The notes: generated by a model from the letters alone, not told the origin. Counted from the first letter of the stretch, positions 11,175-21,407 are shown. The stretch is 64,000 bases of DNA from Gammaproteobacteria bacterium (GCA_014075255.1 CP046178.1:2250894-2314893), one strand, 5' to 3'. Translations and numbers: made by a program.

Positions 11175-12602
11175 CTACCGTAATTTACGTGCTCTGAATT
11201 TACGGCCCTTAATTTTCCCTTCAGAAAGTATTTTCAAAGCTTGCTTAGCAATAGGGCGCTCTACTGCTACAAAAGCTACATGATCAAATATGTCAATTTT
11301 GCCAATTTGTTTACCTGGAAGAGACTGATTTGCAGTTAATGCCCCCAAAATATCACCAGCACGAACTTTTTCTTTGCGGCCACCGTTAATGCATAAAGTC
11401 ACCATGGGTGGACTCAGATTAAAGTTTTCTCTGGATTTAAGCGTAGAGGGCTTTTTTATAGTCGCTGGAGTATGTTGATAATCTTCAATAGCAGTTATTT
11501 TTCGAATTTCAGAAATCATAAACAAGCTTAATGCTAATCCAACATTGCCAGCACGTCCCGTACGACCAATACGATGGATATGTACTTCAGGGTCAGGAGA
11601 TATTTCAAACACAATTACTGCACTCAAATCCTTAATATCTAAACCGCGTGCGGCCACATCTGTAGCTACCAGGATAGAAGTGCTTTTATTCGCAGCTTGT
11701 ACCAGTACTTGATCGCGTTCTTTTTGTTCCAGATCACCGTGTAAGGCTAAAGCATGAAAACCCTTTCTCCATAACTCATCCGCTAATTCTTGGCACTGTT
11801 GTTTGCGATTACAAAACACCAAGCTAGATTCAGGTCGGTAGTGTTCTAGTATGGCCGTTAATGTTTTAGTGCGCTCACCTTTTTCTATTTCATAGAATAC
11901 TTGTTTAATCTTCTTATCGTCATGCAAACTTTCTACGCAAATATCGATGGGATTATTCTGAATAGATTTACTGATGTTTCTAATTTCATCTGGGTAGGTT
12001 GCAGAAAAGAGCAGGGTTTGCTTTTTTTGTGGTGTTTTTTCAATAACATTCGTTATGTCTTCTAGAAAACCTAGGTCCAACATGCGATCGGCTTCGTCTA
12101 ATACTAATATCTTAAGTGCATTGAGTTTTAAGGTGCCTTTTTGCAAATGCTTGAGTATTCGCCCGGGTGTTCCCACAACTATATGTGGATTGCGTTCTAG
12201 TGAAACTAACTGAGGGCCAAGTGGTTTGCCTCCGCACAGAGTGAGGATATTAGTATTCGGAATTGCGCGAGCGAGTCGACGCAACTCTTTGCTAACTTGA
12301 TCAGCAAGTTCTCGAGTAGGGCAAATTACTAAAGCTTGAGTTTGGTAATTTTTAGGATTAAATTTTTCCAATATACCAATAGCAAAAGCTGCAGTTTTAC
12401 CGCTACCCGTTTTTGCTTGAGCAAGCACATCTTTGCCGTCCAGTATATAAGGCAGGCTTTGTGCTTGGATAGGAGTCATTTCCTGATAGTCTAAAGACTC
12501 AATATTAGTGAGTAGTTCGGGAATTAATGGCAGATATGAGAAAGTAGTTGTGGACACAAGTAAATTGATTAGTGAGTTCTTATAGCAAACCTTATCATCC
12601 AT
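11175..12602 (-). CDS. dbpA: DEAD-box RNA helicase DbpA
   Basis: DbpA is an ATP-dependent helicase that acts on the peptidyl-transferase region of 23S rRNA during ribosome assembly. Visible motifs are the Q motif (MTPIQAQSLP), Walker A (AKTGSGKT), DEAD (LDEADRM), SAT (FSATYP), and motif VI HRIGRTGRAG. The C-terminal RNA-binding domain ends with GKIKGRKFRARKLR, as in DbpA. The first ATG gives a 16-residue extension; a GTG at 12554 would give the family's usual N-terminus (STTTFSYLP). Neither has a clear ribosome-binding site. Confidence 0.93.
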   Translation of the reverse strand: MDDKVCYKNSLINLLVSTTTFSYLPLIPELLTNIESLDYQEMTPIQAQSLPYILDGKDVLAQAKTGSGKTAAFAIGILEKFNPKNYQTQALVICPTRELADQVSKELRRLARAIPNTNILTLCGGKPLGPQLVSLERNPHIVVGTPGRILKHLQKGTLKLNALKILVLDEADRMLDLGFLEDITNVIEKTPQKKQTLLFSATYPDEIRNISKSIQNNPIDICVESLHDDKKIKQVFYEIEKGERTKTLTAILEHYRPESSLVFCNRKQQCQELADELWRKGFHALALHGDLEQKERDQVLVQAANKSTSILVATDVAARGLDIKDLSAVIVFEISPDPEVHIHRIGRTGRAGNVGLALSLFMISEIRKITAIEDYQHTPATIKKPSTLKSRENFNLSPPMVTLCINGGRKEKVRAGDILGALTANQSLPGKQIGKIDIFDHVAFVAVERPIAKQALKILSEGKIKGRKFRARKLR

Positions 12603-12795
12603 TGGCTATGGTGGTAGCTAATACATCCAAATGTGAATAGAAAAACCATTAGTACTTTGAATATGTACGGCTAATTTCATCTGAGATTACAAACTTCACA
12701 ATATTGCACGGTTTCACTCGACGATTAAGCCACAAAACTTTATAGTACGCTGCGTTTAAAAGGCTTGTTCATCTACTTCTGCAGGAATACTTCAA

Positions 12796-14409
12796 TTGAT
12801 TACTACCGCAAATATCACCATGCAATTTGGTGCAAAACCATTATTTGAAAATATCTCTGCAAAATTTGGTGATGGTAATCGTTATGGCTTAATTGGAGCT
12901 AATGGCTGCGGTAAATCTACCTTTATGAAAATCATGGATGGCAGCCAAGTGCCTACATCAGGCAATGTTTCCATTACCCCTAATGAACGTTTGGGTAAGT
13001 TGAGCCAGGACCAATTTGCTTTTGAAGAGTTTTCAGTGATTGATACGGTGATCATGGGTCACCAGCAGTTATGGGAAATTAAACAAGAGCGTGAGCGTAT
13101 TTATTCATTGCCGGAAATGTCTGAAGAAGATGGCATGAAAGTAGCTGATTTAGAAGTAGAGTTTGCTGAATTGGATGGCTACAGTGCAGAAAGTCGTGCT
13201 GGTGATTTATTACTTAGTGCGGGTATAGAGCTAGAATTTCATAATGGTCCGATGAGTGAAGTAGCGCCTGGTTGGAAGTTGCGTGTGTTATTAGTGCAAG
13301 CTCTATTTTCAGACCCAGATTTATTACTGCTCGATGAACCAACCAATAACTTAGATATTAATACGATTCGTTGGTTAGAAAACATCTTAAACGAACGTAA
13401 AAGCACAATGATTATCGTCTCGCACGATAGGCACTTTCTAAATGCAGTATGCACGCATATGGCGGATATGGATTTTGGTGAACTGCGTGTTTATCCAGGC
13501 AACTATGATGACTTTATGATTGCATCTACAGCAGTGCGCGAACGCATGCAATCAGAAAATGCTAAAAAGAAGACGCAGATTGCAGACTTGCAACAGTTTG
13601 TTAGCCGCTTCTCAGCCAATGCATCGAAAGCCCGTCAGGCGACTTCACGTGCTAAGCAAATTGAAAAGATTCAGCTTGAAGAAATTAAACCTTCAAGTCG
13701 ACGCAGTCCTTTTATTCGCTTTAACCAAGAGAAAAAAATACATCGCAACGCCTTGACTATAGAGGGCCTTGGCCATGGATTTGATGGCGAAGAGTTATTC
13801 AATGGTGGAGAAATGATTATTGAAGCAGGAACACGCTTGGCAGTAATCGGAGAAAATGGTGTAGGGAAATCAACTTTTCTACGCTGTTTAGTGAATGAGC
13901 TTAAACCTGATCTAGGCATGATCAAATGGTCCGAGAATGCAAACTTAGGGTACTGCCCACAAGATACAAGCAACGAGTTTGAAGGCAATATGAATTTATT
14001 TGACTGGATGGCTCTGTGGAGAAAACCCAGTCATGATGATGAGGCAGTTCGTGCCACGCTAGGTCGTTTATTATTTTCTTCAGATGATTTTAAGAAACAA
14101 GCTAAAGTGTGCTCGGGCGGCGAAAAAAATCGCTTGTTGTTTGGAAAGTTAATGTTGTCTGATGCGAATATTTTGGTATTAGATGAACCTACTAATCACC
14201 TTGATATGGAAAGTATCGAATCCCTCAATCTCGCACTAGAGCACTATGAAGGTACTTTGATATTTGTCAGCCATGACCGCGAATTTGTTTCATCTCTGGC
14301 TAATTGTATTGTAGAAATAAAAGATCAGCAGATGCAATTATTTCACGGCAACTATGAAGAATATCTTGCGAGCCAAGAGCAGTCTGAGCTTGTGAGCACA
14401 GGGACGTAA
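12796..14409 (+). CDS. ybiT: ABC-F ATPase of the YbiT type
   Basis: The soluble protein has two ATP-binding cassettes and no membrane segments. First cassette: GANGCGKST, a degenerate signature APGWKLR, and [12 protein letters not shown]. Second cassette: [17 protein letters not shown] and [11 protein letters not shown]. The sequence follows E. coli YbiT closely through its whole length ([34 protein letters not shown]). ABC-F proteins bind the ribosome at the E site and act on stalled or translating ribosomes. The best start is TTG, since the family's N-terminal TMQFG motif begins just after it. Confidence 0.93.
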   Translation: MITTANITMQFGAKPLFENISAKFGDGNRYGLIGANGCGKSTFMKIMDGSQVPTSGNVSITPNERLGKLSQDQFAFEEFSVIDTVIMGHQQLWEIKQERERIYSLPEMSEEDGMKVADLEVEFAELDGYSAESRAGDLLLSAGIELEFHNGPMSEVAPGWKLRVLLVQALFSDPDLLLLDEPTNNLDINTIRWLENILNERKSTMIIVSHDRHFLNAVCTHMADMDFGELRVYPGNYDDFMIASTAVRERMQSENAKKKTQIADLQQFVSRFSANASKARQATSRAKQIEKIQLEEIKPSSRRSPFIRFNQEKKIHRNALTIEGLGHGFDGEELFNGGEMIIEAGTRLAVIGENGVGKSTFLRCLVNELKPDLGMIKWSENANLGYCPQDTSNEFEGNMNLFDWMALWRKPSHDDEAVRATLGRLLFSSDDFKKQAKVCSGGEKNRLLFGKLMLSDANILVLDEPTNHLDMESIESLNLALEHYEGTLIFVSHDREFVSSLANCIVEIKDQQMQLFHGNYEEYLASQEQSELVSTGT

Positions 14410-14436
14410 AAATTTTAGTGTGCTTTACAATTTAGC

Positions 14437-15555
14437 TTATAAACCGACATAAAATTCTTTATGTAATCTACGTGCCTGCATAGGCCACTTGTCACGCTTC
14501 ACACGACCTTTGTAGGTTTTAAGTTTGCTGTCTATCATCACTATATCTTCAGCGGTTAGGTGAGCAATTTGCTCATAATGATATATGCCTAGACGATGAA
14601 GTTTTCGTTCCAGTGTTGGCCCAACACCATTAATGAGTTGCAAATCATCTAACTCGCCAGTGGGTCGTTTCATTCCAAGAGGCTTCATTTTTGATTTGCG
14701 GTTAGTGCGTTGTGGTGCGCGTTTTTGTGTAGTTTTCTTCGTCGCTGCTGGAATCTTATTATTCCGAATCAAAGCGCGTGCTTGTTTAATCCAGTCATCA
14801 CGATCAATGCGCCCCCTGAAATTTAGCAATTCATCTACAGTGTTAACATCTTTAAGATTAAAGCCAGCAATCTGCTCAAAGTAGTAGATTCCGCATTTGT
14901 GTAACGTCTTTTCAAGTGTTTCGCCTATTCCTGCAATGAGTTTTAGGTCGTCTGGCTTGCGAGTTGGTTTTTTTAAGCCATAGGGTTTGATTTTGCGTTT
15001 TGGGGCTTTTGTAATAGCTTTGCCATTTACAGTGGCTAGTTTGGCCGAACCATTTGCTTTGGATGCACCGTTACTCTGTGAGCCTCCATTGCCATTTGCT
15101 TTAGATTTACCATTGATGTGGATAACATTGCCATCTTTTGCGCTGTTACCATTTTTACCATTTGCTGTTTTTCTACTACTGTGACCATTTCCATTACTAT
15201 GTCCGTTACCGTTTTGGATAGCAGTGCCATGGCTTGGTTTTAAAATCGCTTTCTGTGCTTCTTTCATGAACACTTCTAGTTCGTGAATATGTGCATCACG
15301 TGCAGCAATGGTACTTTTTAAAGCAGGAATTTTTTGCTGTAATGTATGCACCTGCTGCTTTAGCACATTTGAGTCAGTGCTGCGTGCTTCAAGCTGATCT
15401 CGTAATGGAGGGAATTGTTTAGCTAAGCGGCTCACTTCGCTTTCAAGTGCTGCAATACTCGAATTACGTTGTTTTAGTGAGCTCTCTAAAGATGGAATGT
15501 GTTTTTGTAGTGAATTGATTTCGTTATTTAAAGCAGGAATATGTTTTTTTAACAT
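14437..15555 (-). CDS. Coiled-coil and twin helix-hairpin-helix protein, downstream half of a split gene
   Basis: The 372-residue frame begins with coiled-coil heptads containing repeated HIPALNN, HIPSLES and IPALKST blocks. An Asn/Gly/Ser-rich linker follows (about 115-170), then two helix-hairpin-helix modules (LIAGIGETLEKTLH and LINGVGPTLERKLH), each followed by an EQIA segment. These modules match the predicted 5'-nuclease-like H3TH domains (COG3743 type), which bind DNA or serve as structural modules. Its ATG overlaps the upstream frame by 32 bp with no ribosome-binding site. A one-base shift in an A7 run would join the two into one protein of about 645 residues. Confidence 0.7.
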   Translation of the reverse strand: MLKKHIPALNNEINSLQKHIPSLESSLKQRNSSIAALESEVSRLAKQFPPLRDQLEARSTDSNVLKQQVHTLQQKIPALKSTIAARDAHIHELEVFMKEAQKAILKPSHGTAIQNGNGHSNGNGHSSRKTANGKNGNSAKDGNVIHINGKSKANGNGGSQSNGASKANGSAKLATVNGKAITKAPKRKIKPYGLKKPTRKPDDLKLIAGIGETLEKTLHKCGIYYFEQIAGFNLKDVNTVDELLNFRGRIDRDDWIKQARALIRNNKIPAATKKTTQKRAPQRTNRKSKMKPLGMKRPTGELDDLQLINGVGPTLERKLHRLGIYHYEQIAHLTAEDIVMIDSKLKTYKGRVKRDKWPMQARRLHKEFYVGL

Positions 15556-16375
15556 CGTTTAATTCTAATAGGGAATCTTTGTATTGCTTAGATACTAATT
15601 TAACTTGGTTTTCTAATACTAATATTTTCTCATCACGTTCTCTTAATTGAAGATTGTTTGTAGCGCTGTTATTATCACGTGAATCCAGTTCGTTCTGAGC
15701 AACTTTATACATTTCATTAGTGTTATTTAATTCATTTTGTAAATTAGTTATAGACACCGTTTGGTTATCATGTTTTTTGTCTTGCTGTAATAGTTTTTCT
15801 CGCAATTTTCCTAACTCATTGTTTAGCGAGTTGTTATGTTTGTTAATTTCGTCAAACTTATTCTGTAAAACCCCAAGTTCCTCATTTTTATTTTTTAATT
15901 CAAGACCATTATTGTTATAACGCTGAGTGGCTTGACCAAGCAAGGTTTTAAGTTCGCTTATTTCATTTGGTGTGCTGCGTAAAATTTCTAATTCTTGTTT
16001 ATGTTCTTCAAGTTCTTTGTTAGCAATTTGATTACGTGTAGATGTTTCTCCTATTTGATTCTTTAATTCCTCAATCTCATAATCTGCTTCACTTGTTAGA
16101 GTTGCTGCGCCACTTAGTTTTCTATTTAGTTCGTTCTTTTCACTATTGAGTGTATCGATATGCGTTATCCTATCTTTAAGTGCTTTCTCAACTTCATTGA
16201 AATCTTTAATTACTGACTTGTATTCACTATCTAAACTTAAATAACGAGTACGCCAATTTGCTTCAACTGACTGAAGTCGGTTTTTTAAACGACCCCAGAT
16301 AATCCATCCCATAACTAAACCCAATATAAATGTTGCGAGAAGTGTAAACACAATATTGGAAATTAAATAAGTCAT
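15524..16375 (-). CDS. Membrane-anchored coiled-coil protein, upstream half of a split gene
   Basis: The 283-residue frame has an N-terminal transmembrane helix (about residues 4-28, ending IIWGRLKNR), then continuous coiled coil to the end. It finishes abruptly with KKTYSCFK just after seven A's. The other frame continues there with more coiled coil and the helix-hairpin-helix modules. The segment EISELKTLLGQATQ is also found in the intact paralogue at 21408-22709 (EITELKTLLGKATQ). I read the two as one gene with a +1 shift, natural decay, transcript slippage or a sequencing error. Confidence 0.7.
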   Translation of the reverse strand: MTYLISNIVFTLLATFILGLVMGWIIWGRLKNRLQSVEANWRTRYLSLDSEYKSVIKDFNEVEKALKDRITHIDTLNSEKNELNRKLSGAATLTSEADYEIEELKNQIGETSTRNQIANKELEEHKQELEILRSTPNEISELKTLLGQATQRYNNNGLELKNKNEELGVLQNKFDEINKHNNSLNNELGKLREKLLQQDKKHDNQTVSITNLQNELNNTNEMYKVAQNELDSRDNNSATNNLQLRERDEKILVLENQVKLVSKQYKDSLLELNDVKKTYSCFK

Positions 16376-16938
16376 CTTTATTCTCTCTAGCGGGTTATTT
16401 TTATAAGGTGCTTGGCATTAATTTTTTTAATAGGATTTGCCTACTTTGAACGGGTGTTAATAATTGTTTATACCTATTTTTACGACAATTCTTTGACAAT
16501 ATTATTACATTCAGGGAAATAGAGGTACTATTTTTAAGGTAATAGTCCACAAAAAATTTTTATTAATAAAACAGTTAATGTAAAAGATTAAGTATTTAAC
16601 GTAAGTGAAAAATATTTAATTATTACTTATGAATTTTTGATGTACAGAAGATAACTTTAAGAATTTTTATAATTATTTTTTACTAATTTAAATATATTGC
16701 CTATAAATTAAACGATATAAGATCCCAAATCGTTAAAAGACTTTTATCAATGTGCTTTGTGGTTATGCTTTAATCAATGACACCCATAAGATTTGAGCGA
16801 TGTGATTTAGTTCAGCGACTACGCTAATGTTTATCAAAGACCTCTGTAAGTAAATTCATGTTATTCCTGTCATATATAGGCACAATTCTCATATATTTTG
16901 CTCAAACTAATAAATTTAAAAAGATATAGACCTACATA
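16376..16938. other. AT-rich intergenic region, 563 bp
   Basis: This stretch separates the leftward coiled-coil gene from the rightward symporter gene, so it should hold both promoters. It is very AT-rich with many short A and T runs. I see no open frame with a credible start and no strong hairpin. A 12-mer TTTGAACGGGTG near 16446 recurs upstream of the bufferin operon (near 42608); this may be chance. Confidence 0.4.
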
Positions 16939-18312
16939 ATGGAATATGCGCTGATCGCTATAGCAGGCGTAATTGCTACCTTGTCTATTGTATTTGCACC
17001 CATCGCAAAAACAGTAAATACGTTTTTTTCGGGTTCATCATCACAGGGTGAAGCACCAAGTTTAATTACATTAACCTTCTCTCAAGTCACTACCTGGATA
17101 TTTGCACGTTCTTTAATGAACGCTGCCATTCTTGGTTATTACTACGGAATATGGGGCACACTTGCTTATGCGCTTTACTATTTGTCGTTTCTAACTGGCG
17201 GTAAAATAATAGATAAGTTGCGCTTTGAACAAGGATTTGCAAGTGTGCAAGATTTTTTACAAGCACGTTTTGGTCGTATGGGGGTCACTTGTTACAACAT
17301 TGTGATCATCATTCGTCTAGTAAGTGAAGTATTTGCTAACTTACTAGTGATAGGCATGCTGTTTGGCATGGCAGGTTCGAATGCTTACATTCTGGCCATC
17401 ATTGCTTTTTCTGCAGTCACTTTACTGTATTCAATGTTAGGTGGATTACATGCCTCTTTGAAAACGGATGTGTTGCAGATGAGTATTTTTGTATTTGTAC
17501 TTTTAATGTTACTTGCTACGGTTTTAGGGAGTGGGCAATTTGCGATTGCTGATTTAGCATTTAAAGAGTTTCAATTTGATCAACCTGGTCCAATATTAAT
17601 GCTAGTGGCATTATTACAAATATGGAGCTACCCAATGCATGATCCAGTAATGATGGATCGAGGATTTATAGCAGACAGAGATACTACGCGTAAAAGTTTT
17701 TACCATGCGGCTTGGATAAGTATTATTTGTATTATTGCATTTGGTGTCTTGGGTGTTTGGGCGGGCGCGCATGCAGGAGAAGGCGATACTATGAATACCG
17801 TGCTGATACGGTTACTAGGTGACTGGCCAATGCTGCTGTTTAGTACCACCTTAGTTGTTTCTGCGATGTCTACACTCGATAGCACGTTATCTAGCTCTGC
17901 AAAATTAATTGCTGTAGATATGAGACTTGTAGGTACCAGTGTAAAAAATGGTCGAGTAATTATGTTGGTGTTTATGTTGTTGGGATTGCTGTGTGTATTT
18001 TTTGGCAATCAAGATCTTTTCAGTGCTGTGGCAGTGAGTGGAACTGCATCGTTATTTCTAGCGCCAGTAGTGTTCTTTTCTATCTTTGGCAAGCAAAAAA
18101 ATATTCCAAGTTGGAGTTATTTGTTTGCTTTTATGATCGCCATATTAGGTGCAGGGCTCTATTTTCTTGAATCATCAGGTCATACTCAATGGCTAGGTGA
18201 TGCGCATAAGTACACTAAGTTGTTAATCATTTCATTAGTGATTTTAGTCACAGGTTGTGCGTTATTTTTTGTGGGCCAATTAAGCTATTCACGCAATAGA
18301 AGTCTTAATTAA
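16939..18312 (+). CDS. Sodium:solute symporter family (SSS) transporter
   Basis: The 457-residue protein has about 12-13 transmembrane helices. The family signature region is visible around residues 168-182 (LGGLHASLKTDVLQ), and a Ser-rich helix ASMSTLDSTLSSS-like segment (SAMSTLDSTLSSSAK) matches the Na+-site helix of LeuT-fold SSS proteins. The transported substrate cannot be read from sequence. It stands alone, 34 bp before the nuclease gene on the same strand. Confidence 0.88.
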   Translation: MEYALIAIAGVIATLSIVFAPIAKTVNTFFSGSSSQGEAPSLITLTFSQVTTWIFARSLMNAAILGYYYGIWGTLAYALYYLSFLTGGKIIDKLRFEQGFASVQDFLQARFGRMGVTCYNIVIIIRLVSEVFANLLVIGMLFGMAGSNAYILAIIAFSAVTLLYSMLGGLHASLKTDVLQMSIFVFVLLMLLATVLGSGQFAIADLAFKEFQFDQPGPILMLVALLQIWSYPMHDPVMMDRGFIADRDTTRKSFYHAAWISIICIIAFGVLGVWAGAHAGEGDTMNTVLIRLLGDWPMLLFSTTLVVSAMSTLDSTLSSSAKLIAVDMRLVGTSVKNGRVIMLVFMLLGLLCVFFGNQDLFSAVAVSGTASLFLAPVVFFSIFGKQKNIPSWSYLFAFMIAILGAGLYFLESSGHTQWLGDAHKYTKLLIISLVILVTGCALFFVGQLSYSRNRSLN

Positions 18313-18346
18313 AAAGAATATTCATTTCTGTTTTACTATAGACCGT

Positions 18347-18838
18347 ATGAAGTTAAGCAAGAAAGTTATATGGTTTGCTTTACTGCTCAGCGTAGTTGCA
18401 TGCGAAGACTTTTCTTTTAATGAAGTTTATGAAGGAAAGGTGGTGAATGTACTGGATGGAGATTCAATAAATATTATTCAACAAGGCAAAGAAGTTCGCA
18501 TTCGACTAGCAGAGATTGATGCTCCTGAGCGTAATCAGCCATTTTGGAAGCAGTCACGAAAAGCGTTGGAAGAATATGTGTCTGGAAAAACTGTTTCGGT
18601 TGAGGAGTTTGATCGTGATCAATATGGCCGCATCGTCGGGCATGTTTACATAAACGATACTTGGGTGAATGGTGAGTTGGTGCAACGGGGCTATGCTTAT
18701 GTGTACGACCGTTATGCAGTTTCTAAGAAATTATACCAGTATCAAGCACAAGCAGAGAAAAATAAACTAGGTATATGGACATTACCTGAAAGTCAAAGAA
18801 CTAAACCTTGGGATTGGCGCAAAAAAAATAAAAAGTGA
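18347..18838 (+). CDS. Thermonuclease-like lipoprotein (SNase domain)
   Basis: A signal peptide ends in a lipobox (LLLSVVAC, Cys19), so the protein is probably a lipoprotein. The rest is a staphylococcal-nuclease-like domain: VLDGDSINI, RIRLAEIDAPE, and DQYGRIVGHVY carry the expected Asp, Arg and Glu positions. The C-terminus GIWTLPESQRTKPWDWR is typical. It would cut DNA or RNA outside the cytoplasmic membrane. Confidence 0.9.
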   Translation: MKLSKKVIWFALLLSVVACEDFSFNEVYEGKVVNVLDGDSINIIQQGKEVRIRLAEIDAPERNQPFWKQSRKALEEYVSGKTVSVEEFDRDQYGRIVGHVYINDTWVNGELVQRGYAYVYDRYAVSKKLYQYQAQAEKNKLGIWTLPESQRTKPWDWRKKNKK

Positions 18839-18920
18839 ACTCTATTACTTAATTTTAAAATTACCTTTAAATATACGGTATAAAAATTTATGTTTATTTA
18901 TATCATAAGAGAAGTTTGAG

Positions 18921-19169
18921 CTAAAAAACCAATACGATAATAAAAAACAGGAAAGCTGCGCCATAAAATCCCATAAATCCCCAATAGTCTGTTGGTTCGG
19001 AGTTACGATGTTTTTTAATGGCCCATGATTCCATTTCTGTCACACTGGCAAGTAAGCCTTTGCTGCAGCCTTTAACCCATACAGCTTGGGTAAGCCATCC
19101 TTCAATCAGAAGAAAACCAGTAAATAGCGCTCCAACGAAAAAAAATAGAGTTTGTAATAGAATTAGCAT
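18921..19169 (-). CDS. Small membrane protein, unknown
   Basis: The 82-residue protein has two transmembrane segments (about 3-25 and 62-82) separated by a polar loop. I do not recognise a family. It lies between the nuclease and the VOC genes, with a gap on each side. Confidence 0.5.
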   Translation of the reverse strand: MLILLQTLFFFVGALFTGFLLIEGWLTQAVWVKGCSKGLLASVTEMESWAIKKHRNSEPTDYWGFMGFYGAAFLFFIIVLVF

Positions 19170-19305
19170 TATTTTTGTCCTTTTCTTAATTCAGAATAAG
19201 GGTAGTTCAACAATTCTAGTATTTTAGAAGATGCAGAGAGGAGCTAATAAGATCAGGATGCTTAGATAGTTGTATTTAGACGATAAACTAGCCGTTTCCA
19301 GCAGA

Positions 19306-19659
19306 TTATTTATCTGACCAAACCGCATACTCGTTTCCATTTGGGTCTGCAAAATGAAAGCGCCGACCGCCTGGGAAAGGAAATATATCTTGAATGATTG
19401 TTCCGTCTGCATTTTTAATTTTAGTTTGTGTTGCTTCTAATGCATTACTATAAAAAACTACTAAGGCGCTACCGTCTTCAGTTGAAGTGGTTTTATCTGA
19501 TGTGAAAAAACCGCCATCAAGACCTTGATTTTCAAAAGCAGTGTAGTCTGGCCCGTAGTCAGTAAAGGTCCAATCAAAGGCAGCAGTGAAAAATGCTTTT
19601 GCCGCATTAATATCTTTAGCCGGAAATTCTACGTAATTAATTTTTTCATGAATATTCAT
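19306..19659 (-). CDS. VOC (glyoxalase/bleomycin-resistance) family protein
   Basis: The 117-residue single-module protein has the VOC pattern: INYVEFPAKDINAAKAFF at the start and FHFADPNGNEYAVWSD at the end, with the metal-ligand Glu in the last strand. This subfamily is common in bacteria and most members lack an assigned substrate. It is divergent from the SDR gene at 19826. Confidence 0.85.
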   Translation of the reverse strand: MNIHEKINYVEFPAKDINAAKAFFTAAFDWTFTDYGPDYTAFENQGLDGGFFTSDKTTSTEDGSALVVFYSNALEATQTKIKNADGTIIQDIFPFPGGRRFHFADPNGNEYAVWSDK

Positions 19660-19825
19660 AAATTCTACCTATCAGTCTTAGAGCTAAATCGGTATGCGAT
19701 ATTTGTTAATCGTATACTTTTTTTGTAATACACTCGATATAAATTCTGTCATCTATATACAGTATAACTGCTCGATATTCTGTGCATCGAGATAGTAAAT
19801 TTATCAAACAATAAAGGGGCAATCC

Positions 19826-20575
19826 ATGACGACTTCATACGACATTAAAGGAAAAACAGCATTAGTAACGGGTGCAAATCGCGGCATTGGAAAAGTGATT
19901 GTAGAAACCTTAATAGATAAAGGTGGCGTTAAAAAAGTTTATGCAGCCGTTAGAAATCTAGACTCAGCTAAACCTTTAATAGACCAGTACGGAGATCAAG
20001 TTGAGGTTATTTTAATTGATTTAGAAAAACCAGAAACAATAAAGCAAGCTGCAACTAAGGCGACGGATGTAGATATTATAGTAAACAATGCGGGCGTGCT
20101 CAAAACATCAACACCTTTAGATGCAAATGCTTTGGACAGCATGGCGTATGAAATGGATATGAATGTATCGGGTTTAGTAAGAATGGCTCAAGCCTTTGCA
20201 CCGGTATTAAAAAAGAATGGGGGTGGAGCATTAATTCAACTTAATTCATTGGCATCGATAAAGAGTTTTGCACCCTTTGCAACCTACAGTGCATCTAAGG
20301 CAGCAGCATATTCAATTACGCAAGCCTTGCGTGATCTTTTAAAAGAGCAAGGAACAACGGTTGTGAGTGTGCACCCAGGACCAATAGCCACCGAGATGGC
20401 TGATGCAGCTGGTATCGGCGAAATTGCAGAACCCCCTAGCCTAGTTGCGGATAGTATTCTTGAGGCGCTTGAAAAAGGAGAGTTCCATGCGTTTCCTGAT
20501 TCTATGGCAAAACAATTTGAGGGTGAATATCAAGGATTTGCAGAAAATATCGTTAATGCCAATCTACTAGGGTAA
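19826..20575 (+). CDS. Short-chain dehydrogenase/reductase
   Basis: Classical SDR of 249 residues: the cofactor motif TGANRGIGK (about residues 15-23), NNAG, the catalytic Ser in LNSLAS, and YSASK with Tyr and Lys. The end is FPDSMAKQFEGEYQGF. Substrate unknown. A ribosome-binding site AAGGGG precedes ATG. An intrinsic terminator follows 18 bp after the stop. Confidence 0.92.
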   Translation: MTTSYDIKGKTALVTGANRGIGKVIVETLIDKGGVKKVYAAVRNLDSAKPLIDQYGDQVEVILIDLEKPETIKQAATKATDVDIIVNNAGVLKTSTPLDANALDSMAYEMDMNVSGLVRMAQAFAPVLKKNGGGALIQLNSLASIKSFAPFATYSASKAAAYSITQALRDLLKEQGTTVVSVHPGPIATEMADAAGIGEIAEPPSLVADSILEALEKGEFHAFPDSMAKQFEGEYQGFAENIVNANLLG

Positions 20576-20593
20576 TAATTTTCAAACTGAGAG

Positions 20594-20625
20594 CGAAAAG
20601 AGTGTAATGCTCTTTTCGTTTTTTA
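20594..20625 (+). terminator. Intrinsic terminator after the SDR gene
   Basis: CGAAAAGAG pairs with CTCTTTTCG across a 7-nt loop (20594-20602 with 20610-20618), followed by TTTTTT. It is very close to the next start codon at 20643. Confidence 0.85.
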
Positions 20626-20642
20626 TTTTCCCATTATAAGTA

Positions 20643-21386
20643 ATGACGAAAACATTAGTGCTTCAGTCTCACCAGCTGCCTTTGCCTGCAAAATGGATGC
20701 AGAAGTGTGTAGATTCTGTAAAAAACTGGGCTGAAACTAATAGTTTCGATTATAAATTTATCGGCGATGAGCTATTTGATCATGTGTCTGCTGAAATTTT
20801 AGAAAAAACTAAGAATCAACGTGTGATTGCCACAGATTTGGCGCGTTTGATTGCACTTAAAAGCTATTTGGCTGAAGGGTATGAAACGGTAGTTTGGTGT
20901 GATGCTGATTTCCTTATATTTTTTCCAGAAAAGTTTAATCTTCCTGATGAAAAATACGTAATAGGGCGAGAAGTATGGGTGCAGAATGCAGATGAGGCTT
21001 CAAATAAGCTCACTGCATATGTGAAAGTTCATAATGCTTTTATGATGTATAAACAAGAAAATGCCTTTCTAGATTTCTACATCGATACGGCCGAGCGTCT
21101 GTTGGCAAAAAATAAAGGTAGTATGCCACCTCAATTTATTGGACCAAAGCTGCTAACGGCTATTCATAATGTTGTGCAGTGTCCAGTGCTAGAAGCGGCA
21201 GGTATGCTAAGCCCATTGGTTATTAAGGATATCGCCAATGGAGGCGGCTCAGCGCTTGATTTGTTCCAACAGAAATCTTCACAGCCTATCGCTGCAGTTA
21301 ATTTATGTGGTTCTTTATTTGAGAAAGGTGAAGTGAGTGCTGGTGAAATTGATAGCTGTATTCTTGAATTACTAAAGTTGTCGTAA
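20643..21386 (+). CDS. Putative GT-A-type glycosyltransferase (DXD)
   Basis: The 247-residue protein carries VIATDLARLIALKSYLAEG followed by VVWCDADFLIF, the nucleotide-sugar-binding pattern with a DxD motif seen in GT32/GT8-like enzymes. No signal peptide or membrane segment is seen. Donor and acceptor are unknown. The ATG has no Shine-Dalgarno sequence and begins only about 18 bases after the upstream terminator's T run; TATAAG sits just before it, so a leaderless transcript is possible. Confidence 0.65.
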   Translation: MTKTLVLQSHQLPLPAKWMQKCVDSVKNWAETNSFDYKFIGDELFDHVSAEILEKTKNQRVIATDLARLIALKSYLAEGYETVVWCDADFLIFFPEKFNLPDEKYVIGREVWVQNADEASNKLTAYVKVHNAFMMYKQENAFLDFYIDTAERLLAKNKGSMPPQFIGPKLLTAIHNVVQCPVLEAAGMLSPLVIKDIANGGGSALDLFQQKSSQPIAAVNLCGSLFEKGEVSAGEIDSCILELLKLS

Positions 21387-21407
21387 AATTATCTCTTAAA
21401 AGTCGGT

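Noticed and set aside
16441-16460. 12-mer TTTGAACGGGTG shared with 42608-42620
   Set aside because: It occurs in two AT-rich intergenic regions with no common position relative to a gene or promoter; chance cannot be excluded.
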